Assembly (NCBI GenBank): GCA_017654935.2
Contig: CM065690.1
Span: 14,844,173-14,908,172 of the forward strand
Direction of reading: 5' to 3'
DNA length: 64,000 nucleotides
Origin: Phymorhynchus buccinoides
Lineage: Eukaryota > Mollusca > Gastropoda > Neogastropoda > Raphitomidae
The stretch's first letter is position 1. Every line of letters starts with the position of its first letter. The position numbers were made by a program, and so were the translations under genes. The notes beneath the pieces were generated by a model. It did no database searches. It saw only the letters and a list, made by a program, of their open reading frames with translations, and was not told where the DNA came from. This document shows, piece by piece, positions 37,710 to 48,900 of this stretch.

Positions 37710-40700
37710 CTGGAGAATGGTGTGGGAGCAGAAGTCCTCCATGATCGTCATGCTGTCCGACTTGCAGGAGAAAGGCAGGCTAAGTAGAGAGAGAGAGAGA
37801 GACTTCTGGAGAATGGTGTGGGAGCAGAAGTCCTCCATGATCGTCATGCTGTCCGACTTGCAGGAGAAAGGCAGGGTAAGAGAGAGAGAGAGAGAGAGAG
37901 ACTTCTAGAGAATGGTGTGGGAGCAGAAGTCCTCCATGATCGTCATGCTGTCCGACTTGCAGGAGAAAGGCAGGGTAGGTAAGAGAGAGAGAGAGAGAGA
38001 GAGAGAGACTTCTAGAGAATGGTGTGGGAGCAGAAGTCCTCCATGATCGTCATGCTGTCCGACTTGCAGGAGAAAGGCAGGGTAAGAGAGAGAGAGAGAG
38101 AGAGACTTCTAGAGAATGGTGTGGGAGCAGAAGTCCTCCATGATCGTCATGCTGTCCGACTTGCAGGAGAAAGGCAGGGTAAGAGAGAGAGAGAGAGAGA
38201 GACTTTCTAGAGAATGGTGTGGGAGCAGAAGTCCTCCATGATCGTCATGCTGTCCGACTTGCAGGAGAAAGGCAGGGTAAGAGAGAGAGAGAGAGAGAGA
38301 CTTCTAGAGAATGGTGTGGGAGCAGAAGTCCTCCATGATCGTCATGCTGTCCGACTTGCAGGAGAAAGGCAGGGTAAGAGAGAAGAGACGGACAGAGAGG
38401 GAGGGAGGGGGAGAGAGATATTCGTCGTTTCTTCTTGTTGGACTGTCCCGTTTCAAGCCTCAGTGCAAGGACGTATTGTTGAATTCATACCTTTTTTTTA
38501 GCTATTTTGAATGGCTAGTTTGTTCATTTACCTTTAACCCCTTGACTGTCGTATAACGCATCACGTACTGACTTGGCGACATCACTGATGACGTCATCGG
38601 ATGAAGGGAAATAACTGATATGCTGGCTTTTTCTCTAACAGTCAAGAGTTATATCCCCAGACCATTTTGCCAGATTGGCTCTTTTTCATGGCATGATTTG
38701 TCCAATGATTTTTTCTTTAATTTTCTCTGGCCGTCAGGGGGTTAAAAGTAACCTATTTTAATTTATTATTTATCTTCATAGATTTTTTTTTTTTAACCAA
38801 GACCACTTCTGAATTAAAAAATGGTTGCGGCCCATTGAAGGGGTTTAGTTTGAAGAGATACAGTTTCTAAGATCCAGTATATTGACATTGTAGTAATAAT
38901 AATAATAAAAAAGATAAAGCTGGAATTCCATATACGCTATTTTCGCCGGTTTAAATTGCCCGCGGCTTTCGACATCGACGAAAAAAAGTTGCTTGCAATT
39001 CCATTGACGCAAAAATTGCTGGCGATTTTCGATGACGCTATTCAAACATTGCGCAAAAAATCCTGATCGCGCCTACGGAACTGCAAGCAACGTTTTTCAC
39101 CCAGTACCACAAGTTTCTCCACGCTTTTGGAAGCCGTCAATTTTCGCGCATATGGAATTCCGGCTTTATGGTTTGACAGCCGAGGGTGGATATGTATTGC
39201 CTGAGAGAGCTGCGAACCCCTGTATAATATGATGACATTATAAAGGAGAAAAATAATACACGAATACATGAATGCTCCTTCTTGCAGGATGTCCTGAATT
39301 GCAGGATTTTTAGATTGCCTACAGCCAGCGTCGCCAGATTATGAGAATTTGAGAAGCAACAGTTTTCTTACACACACACACACACTTGTAAAATAAAAAG
39401 GGGCTATTTAAGCATTTGCTATTATCAAAGGAATGTAGCGCTTGTACTAGTCTAGAGGGGTGAAAAAAGCAGTAAATGTGTGTGTGTGTGCGCTGGCCCT
39501 GCACTTAGCCAGGGCCTTTGCAGGATTTGTTTAATTTCCCAGGAGCACCCATGCTGCTGATGGTGCTGATGATGTTTATGACACTATATTCCTCAGCCCA
39601 AGGTGGACATGTACTGGCCCGGAGAGCTGCATAGCCCTATCCAATACGACGACATTGTAGTGGAGATGACCACCAGCTCCACGCTCAACAAGTACACCAT
39701 CCGCACCTTCGACATCTACAAGGTGAGGTGTTGGGGCCCGTTAGTTAGAGTCGTCACTCGTAATCCAACGGGTTTGCGAGCGCCGGGGCCGGTTGGTTAG
39801 AGTCGCCACTCGTAATCCAATGGGTTTGCGAGCGCCGGGGTCGGTTGGTTAGAGTCGCCACTCGTAATCCAACGGGTTTGCGAGCGCCGGGGCTGGTTGG
39901 TTAGAGTCGCCACTCGTAATCCAACGGGTTTGCGAGCGCCGGGGCTGGTTGGTTAGAGTCGCCGCTCGTAATCCAACGGGTTTGCGAGCGCCGGGGCCGG
40001 TTGGTTAGAGTCGCTGCTCGTAATCCAACGGGTTTGCGAGCGCCGGTTGGTTAGAGTCGCCGCTCGTAATCCAATGGGTTTGCGAGCGCCAGGGCCGGTT
40101 GGATAGAGTCGCCGCTCGTAATCCAATGGGTTTGCGAGCGCCAGGACCGGTTGGTTAGAGTCGCAGCTCGTAATCCAACGGGTTTGTGAGCGCCGGTTGG
40201 TTAGAGTCGCCGCTCGTAATCTAACGGGTTTGCGAGCGCCGGGGCTGGTTGGTTAGAGTCGCCTCTCATAATCCAACGCGTTTGTGAGCGCCGGGGCTGG
40301 TTGGTTAGAGTCGCCTCTTGTAATCCAACGGGTTTGCGAGCACCGGTTGGTTAGAGTCGCCGCTCGTAATCCAACGGGTTTGCAAGCGCCAGGGCCGGTT
40401 GGATAGTCGCCGCTCGTAATCCAATGGGTTTGCGAGCGCCAGCGCCGGTTGGTTAGAGTCGCCGCTCGTAATCCAACGGGTTTGTGAGCGCCGGTTGGTT
40501 AGAGTCGCCGCTCGTAATCTAACGGGTTTGCGAGCGCCGGGGCTGGTTGGTTAGAGTCGCCTCTCGTAATCCAACGGGTTTGCGAGCGCCGGGGCTGGTT
40601 GGTTAGAGTCGCCTCTTGTAATCCAACGGGTTTGCGAGCGCTGGGGCCGGTTGGTTAGAGTCACTGCTCATAATCTAACGGGTTTGCGAGTGCCGGGGCT

Positions 40701-42567
40701 GGTTGGTTAGAGTCGCCTCTCGTAATCCAACGGGTTTGCGAGCGCCGGGGCTGGTTGGTTAGAGTCGCCTCTTGTAATCCAACGGGTTTGCGAGCGCTGA
40801 GGCCGGTTGGTTAGAGTCACTGCTTGTAATCCAACGGGTTTGCGAGCGCCGGGGCTGGTTGGTTAGAGTCGCCTCTCGTAATCCAACTGGTTTGCGAGCG
40901 CCGGTGCCGGTTGGTTAGACTCGCCGCTTGTAATCCAACGGGTTTGCGAGTGCGCTGGTTCGAACCCAGTTGGTCACAGTGTTGTATCCTTTGGGAAAGA
41001 TACTTTACTCCTGTTTCCTGGTCCTTCGGATGAGACCTAAAACCGAGGTCCCGTGTGCGAACGCACGCACAAGATCTTGCGCGCACGTTAAAGCCCGTTC
41101 CACTATTCGGTACGAGTAGGCCGTGTGTGCCGGTGGAACGGATGACACGAACTCACAAAGCGGCATGCATCCTGTGCGCCAATAGCAGTCTAAACAAAGA
41201 CTTTGGGCGTGGGGCAGGATAAACATCCCCAATCAGAAGAAGAAGAAGAAGAAGTGAATAATAATGAGGATTTAGTCTGAAACTTATCTGCCCCTGTATC
41301 GTGCACTGAAACGTGTGCTCCGCCTACATAAGATTATCGCCCTTGCCTGTCAGGAAGTAGGAGTATGTAGCCACAGAAAATTCTCTGCCCCTGACTCGTC
41401 ACTACCCGTAGGTGGCATGGTCAACACAGTCTAAAAATTGTCGCCCTTTCGTATCACCAAGAAGTACAGTGGAACCTCCCTTAATATAAAACCTTCAAAA
41501 ATCATCCAAAACGAAGTCTTATAAGGGAGGAGTCTTAAGTTAATAGGGAGATACTAAAAGTATTAAAATCACCTCCCTTATAATACCCCACCTTTACAAG
41601 ACCCCTCCCTAATAAGACCTCATTTTGGATGATTTTTGAAGGTCTTATAATGGAGGTTCCACTGTAATTTTAATACTTTCAAAGAAGGGCAATGTCTCAG
41701 AGAAGTAGGTCTCATGTGGGAGGGAGTCTTATAATAGGAGGTCTTATAATGGGAGGTCTTTTAAGGGAGGTTCCACTGTAGTATAAAGCCCCATTCTGAA
41801 ACTATTCAGGGCATTTTCATGTTGTCCTCTTCCATTTATTTCGATCAATACAAGCCGGCCGAAAATTGCCTCTATGTCTTCCAAGTCGGCCCAAATCGGC
41901 CGTAGTAGCTGGCCCTCATTCTGAGACCCCCTGTGATGGAAATTTGTTCACGCACAAAGACCAAACAAAAACAAGCGCGAAATTGCAATAGTTTGTGGCA
42001 CGCGGTCTATTTTTACCACTCCAACCATGAGTCACCTCCCCTGGCTTTTCAATAATTTTAATCTGTAAACCAGAATGTTATCTCTGCACCATTTCGTAAC
42101 TTTTTATATCTTTTGGAAAACATTTAAAACTATGTATCCTACTTATGCTCATCGAAAGAAGCACCGCATACTCGTCGTGTCTGTTGTAGTGTCTGTATTA
42201 CGTATGTTTATTATTTTGTACGCTTTTAAAATACATCATGTTAAAGAGCGGCTTCAATTTGAAGTGTAGCCTCGATTTGAAGTGCGACATTTTGTCAAAA
42301 TGTGCGACAATTTTGGACCGACCGACCGACCGACCGACCGACAAAGTGAGTTATAGGTTTGTGGCTTGAGCCACAAACAAAAAGAAAATGTAGAGAAAAA
42401 CAAACAAACAACAACAACTACAGCAAAAATGTCCAGCGAGCATAGGCTATTTCCATTATGAGAACGATTTATTACACGATAAATATGCAAATGTCATTGA
42501 TCTAATAAAATATGATAGTGAGAGAGAGAGAGAGACAGAGAGAGACAGAGAGAGAGAGAGACAGAGA

Positions 42568-42627
<60 letters not shown>

Positions 42628-42675
42628 CACAGAGAGAGAGAGAGAGACAGACAGAGAGAGAGAGAGACAGAGACA

Positions 42676-42730
<55 letters not shown>

Positions 42731-43246
42731 TTCAGACTTCAGATGATTTAATGTTCACAAGTCATCAGACGAGATACATACACTATGAAGAAGCTTCTCA
42801 CTTGCAATGATACACCTTGGCATGAGGCTGTGTCAGACCAGTTGACATAAGCTAGAACACCAAGGCTACATCAAGATGTTGTCATGTTCTGCATGGTTGT
42901 GCGGGGATTGTCTTAAGCCATGACAAGCTCCTAGCATAACATCATCAATCTAAAATCCTCCGAAGTCAGAGTGTGGCTGCCCATGTGGTGGGGTAATAAA
43001 AAACGGTCGCACACGTAATGTTCTCATCCCTAGCTGGTGCATTTGTGCCATATTGTTCAAGTGCTTCGGCTGATGGGATGGTCCCTGGAGTCTTTAAGCC
43101 AGGGTAAGACAACAACAATGTGCAATGATGCAATGATCTCTAAACAGTGCTCTGTTAAAGCTATCAAAGTGAGCAATTTGTGAATGAGAACCAAACTAGA
43201 AGCCTCAATTTGAGGATGGGGTTGTATTACAAGTTAACTCGTAAAC

Positions 43247-43305
<59 letters not shown>

Positions 43306-43509
43306 GAGAGAGGGAGAGAGAGACAGAGACAGAGAGAGAGACAGAGAGAGAGAGAGCATGACAACATCTTGATGTAGCCTTGGCGGTCTAGCTTATGTCA
43401 ACTGGTCTGACACAGCCTCATGCCAAGGTGTATCATTGCAAGTGAGAAGCTTCTTCATAGTGTATGTATCTCGTCTGATGACTTGTGAACATTAAATCAT
43501 CTGAAGTCT

Positions 43510-43566
<57 letters not shown>

Positions 43567-43852
43567 GTATATGGTTGGTGTGAGTTTACGAGTATACTCT
43601 TAAACAGGGTAGAATGTGTGCGTGGACGCATGTGTGTGAGCGTGTGTGTGCCTTCCTGCAGCCATGTCTGTCTCTCTGTCCGTCATCAGGAGAACCAGCA
43701 GGAGGAGACTCGCCGTGTGACCCAGTACTTCATCCCGGGCTGGGAGGACTACTCCGCCAACCTCAGCCCCGATGATGTGCTGGAGTTCATCGCCTCTGTG
43801 CGCAAGGAGGCCACCAGGAACGCCCAGGGGCCTAGTGTGGTGCACTGCAGGT

Positions 43853-43885
<33 letters not shown>

Positions 43886-43959
43886 TGTGTGTATATATAT
43901 ATGTGTGTGTGTGTGTGTGTGAATGAGAGAGAAAGAGAAAGAATGTGTGTGTGTATATA

Positions 43960-44016
<57 letters not shown>

Positions 44017-44046
44017 TGTGAGAGATTGAGAGAGAAAGAGAAAGAA

Positions 44047-44110
<64 letters not shown>

Positions 44111-44130
44111 AGAGAGAAAGAGAAAGAATA

Positions 44131-44188
<58 letters not shown>

Positions 44189-45547
44189 AATGAGAGAGAA
44201 AGAGAAAGAATGTGTTTGTGTGTATATATATATGTGTGTGTGTGTGTGTTGTGTGTGTGTGTGTGTGAATGAGAGAGAAAGAAAGAATGTGTGTGTGTGT
44301 GTATATATATGTGTGTGTGTGTGGTTGTGGGTATGTGATGTGTGTGTGTGTGTATATATATGTGTGTGTGTGGTTGTGTGTATGTGTTGTGTGTGTGTGT
44401 GCATGAGAGAGAAAGAAAGAATGTGTGTGTGTGTTGTGTGTATGTGTTGTGTGTGTGTGTGTGTGTGTGTTGTGTTGTGTTGTGTTGTGTTGTGTTGTGT
44501 TGTGTGTGTATGTGTTGTGTTGTGTGTGTATGTGTATAGTGTTGTGTTGTGTTGTGTGTATGTGTTGTGTTGTGTTGTGTGTGTGTGTGTGTGTGTGGTG
44601 GAGTTCATCGCCTCTGTGCGCAAAGAGGCCACCAGGGACCTAGTGTGGTGCACTGCAGGTGTGGGTGGGTGGGGGTGGGGGTGGAGAAGGATAGAGTGTG
44701 AGAGTTTATATCACCCACAGGAGGAGTTTTCACTTTGAGCCTATCTATGTTTTAAAACTTTGTTGAAACGGTTTTTTTAAAAGTGTTTAGGCATCCAAAC
44801 TGGGTGTGCGGGACCCCCTTAACCCCTTCAAGACTTCATTGCCTTAGACGAACACCTTGACTGCCCTGGGGCTGCCTAAAAACAAATATAGCAAATAATA
44901 GATCAGACATTTTTATATATAGACTTTAGACTTTATATAGAAAAACTCTCTCCACCGATTGGTTTCCCCACAACAAACCACTACAAAAGCAAAGTCAGAG
45001 GCAAAATTGTAGCGAGTTTAGAAGTGACCAAGGTATGGTATGCACACAGATTTACTTCCCTGGAAGCAAATGCATCAAATTGACAACTATCTATTAATTC
45101 CGGACATATATATGTCCGGAACGACTTGAATGAGTTTAAAGCAGCCATACACATAATCTTCCCACCCAAGGCCATGCGAAACGTTCACATGGCACTGGGT
45201 GTGCCCCCCAGAGCGTTTAAGCTGGGGAACGAAAACAACAACAACAACAACAACAACAACAAACACCCTTGTGTTGTGTTTTCAGTGCGGGGGTGGGTAG
45301 GACGGGGACGTTCATCGCTCTGGATTTCCTGATGCAGTTTGTGGATAGCCACAGCCTGGACGATGAGGTGGACATCTTCAACTTGGTGGCCAACATGAGG
45401 CACAACAGACCTCTCATGGTCCAGTCAGAGGTCAGAGAGAGAGACAGGGAGGGAGGGAGAGAGAGGGAGAGAGAGAGAGAGGTGGACATCTTCAACTTGG
45501 TGGCCAACATGAGGCACAACAGACCTCTCATGGTCCAGTCAGAGGTC

Positions 45548-45579
<32 letters not shown>

Positions 45580-45797
45580 AGGGAGGGAGGGAGAGAGAGG
45601 GAGAGAGAGAGAGAGAGGTGGACATCTTCAACTTGGTGGCCAACATGAGGCACAACAGACCTCTCATGGTCCAGTCAGAGGTCAGAAAGAGAGAGAGAGA
45701 GGGAGGGAGAGAGAGGGAGAGAGAGAGAGAGGTGGACATCTTCAACTTGGTGGCCAACATGAGGCACAACAGACCTCTCATGGTCCAGTCAGAGGTC

Positions 45798-45829
<32 letters not shown>

Positions 45830-45923
45830 AGGGAGAGAGAGGGAGAGAGAGAGAGAGGTGGACATCTTCAACTTGGTGGCCAACATGAGGCACAACAGAC
45901 CTCTCATGGTCCAGTCAGAGGTC

Positions 45924-45954
<31 letters not shown>

Positions 45955-48900
45955 GGGAGAGAGAGAGAGAGAGGTGGACATCTTCAACTTGGTGGCCAAC
46001 ATGAGGCACAACAGACCTCTCATGGTCCAGTCAGAGGTCAGAGACGGCGTGTGACGGCGAAACCTTTTGCGCGGATGCCTTCCTCTCATAGTGACACACC
46101 ACCACACAAAATTTGAAGCGATACAGTCACGCGTTTCGGGAGAGATCCTTGGGACAGACAGAAAAAAAGAAAAAAAAGAAACATGCACGAACGAAAATAG
46201 ACTCCTTTGCAATCGTAGATCGGCAAAGGACAAAAATGTTGCGCTGTAGCTCACTTTTGTGCCGTCCTGATCGTCGCGCAAATCATGCCGTTTTTTAAGA
46301 AACTGACTAACGAAGATCCATGTATGGCACTGATAGAAGGAAGTGAGATGAGTGACAAAAGTGAGGCGAATGTCAATTTTAAATGGTTGTAAAACAAGAC
46401 AAGATAACTCAATTCTGTTTTCTGTGTATTGACCAGGAATCTTTGTTCCATCCCGTAAAAACACAATCTCAGTTTATTCCACAATTCCGTGATATATGCA
46501 TGTTAATTATAATGACGCTGTTGTAGAAAGGGGTGGCGATGCTTGGGGATGCGGATCCAGAGGATGCTTTGTGTTCTTCTCAGCTAATGCGAAGGATATA
46601 TATATATATATATACAAGACTAAGCAAAAAACACAAATGCCCATCATATCATATCATTTGCGGCAAATTTTCAAGTGAATTGCTCACTTTTTCTCACGGA
46701 CAACCATAGGTATGGCCTGACGAAAAGTTGGACAACCATAGATATGTCCTGATGAAAAGTTGGACAACCATAGATATGTCCTGATGAAAAGTTGGACAAC
46801 CGTAGATATGTCCTGATGAAAAGTTGGACAACCATAGATATGTCCTGATGAAAAGTTGGACAACCATAGATATGTCCTGACAAAAAGTTGGACAACCGTA
46901 GATATGTCCTGATGAAAAGTTGGACAACCGTAGATATGTCCTGATGAAAAGTTGGACAACCGTAGATATGTCCTGATGAGAAGTTGGACAACCGTAGATA
47001 TGTCCTGATGAGAAGTTGGACAACCGTAGATATGTCCTGATGAAAAGTTGGACAACCGTAGATATGTCCTGATGAAAAGTTGGACAACCATAGATATGTC
47101 CTAACGAAAAGTTGGACAACCGTAGATATGTCCTGATGAAAAGTTGGACAACCGTAGATATGTCCTGACAAAAAGTTGGACAACCATAGATATGTCCTGA
47201 TGAAAAGTTGGACAACCGTAGATATGTCCTGATGAAAAGTTGGACAACCAAGATATGTCCTAATGAAAAGTTGGACAACTGTAGATATGTCCTGATGAAA
47301 AGTTGGACAACCATAGATATGTCCTGATGAAAAGGGACAACCATAGATATGTCCTGACAAAAAGTTGGACAACCGTAGATATGTCCTGATGAAAAGTTGG
47401 ACAACCGTAGATATGTCCTGATGAAAGTTGGACAACCGTAGATATGTCCTGATAAAAAGTTGAACAACTGTAGATATGTCCTGATAAAAAGTTGGACAAC
47501 TATAGATATGTCCTGACGAAAAGTTGGACAACCGTAGATATGTCCTGATGAAAAGTTGGACAACCGTAGATATGTCCTGACGAAAAGTTGGACAACCATA
47601 GATATGTCCTGACAAAAAGTTGGACAACCATAGATATGTCCTGATGAAAAGTTGGACAACCGTAGATATGTCCTGATGAAAAGTTGGACAACCGTAGATA
47701 TGTCCTGATGAGAAGTTGGACAACCGTAGATATGTCCTGATGAGAAGTTGGACAACCGTAGATATGTCCTGATGAAAAGTTGGACAACCGTAGATATGTC
47801 CTGATGAAAAGTTGGACAACCGTAGATATGTCCTGATGAAAAGTTGGACAACCGTAGATATGTCCTGACGAAAAGTTGGACAACCATAGATATGTCCTGA
47901 CAAAAAGTTTGACAACCATAGATATGTCCTGATGAAAGGGACAACCATAGATATGTCCTGACGAAAAGTTGGACAACCATAGATATGTCCTGACAAAAAG
48001 TTTGACAACCATAGATATGTCCTGACAAAAAGTTTGACAACCATAGATATGGCCTGACGAAAAGTTGGACAACCATAGATATGTCCTGACAAAAAGTTGG
48101 ACAACCGTAGATATGTCCTGATGAAAAGTTGGACAACCATAGATATGTCCTGACGAAAAGTTGGACAACCGTAGATATGTCCTGATGAAAAGTTGGACAA
48201 CCGTAGATATGTCCTGATGAAAAGTTGGACAACCATAGATATGTCCTGACGAAAAGTTGGACAACCGTAGATATGTCCTGATGAAAAGTTGGACAACCGT
48301 AGATATGTCCTGACGAAAAGTTGGACAACCGTAGATATGTCCTGACGAAAAGTTGGACAACCGTAGATATGTCCTGATGAAAAGTTGGACAACCGTAGAT
48401 ATGTCCTGACGAAAAGTTGGACAACCGTAGATATGGCCTGACGAAAAGTTGGACAACCATAGATATGTCCTGACGAAAAGTTGGACAACCGTAGATATGT
48501 CCTGACGAAAAGTTGGACAACCGTAGATATGGCCTGACGAAAAGTTGGACAACCATAGATATGTCCTGACGAAAAGTTGGACAACCGTAGATATGTCCTG
48601 ATGAAAAGTTGGACAACCGTAGATATGTCCTGATGAAAAGTTGGACAACCATAGATATGTCCTGATGAAAAGTTGGACAACCGTAGATATGTCCTGATGA
48701 AAAGTTGGACAACCGTAGATATGTCCTGACGAAAAGTTGGACAACCGTAGATATGTCCTGACGAAAAGTTGGACAACCGTAGATATGTCCTGACGAAAAG
48801 TTGGACAACCGTAGATATGGCCTGACGAAAAGTTGGACAACCATAGATATGGCCTGACGAAAAGTTGAACAACCGTAGATCTGTCCTGATGAAAAGTTGG

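Noticed and set aside
37408..38556. Extra exons in the exon 14 array
   Set aside because: No copy has an acceptor or the first half of the exon; they are copies of exon ends only. They may act as donors but not as separate exons.
39723..40960. CRISPR-like array
   Set aside because: Units are tandem without unique spacers, derive from a SINE head, and the genome is eukaryotic.
43832..44738. Long open frames over the GT-rich tract, both strands
   Set aside because: Dinucleotide repeats give alternating Cys/Val or Thr/His frames without stops; only the embedded exon 16 duplicate is informative.
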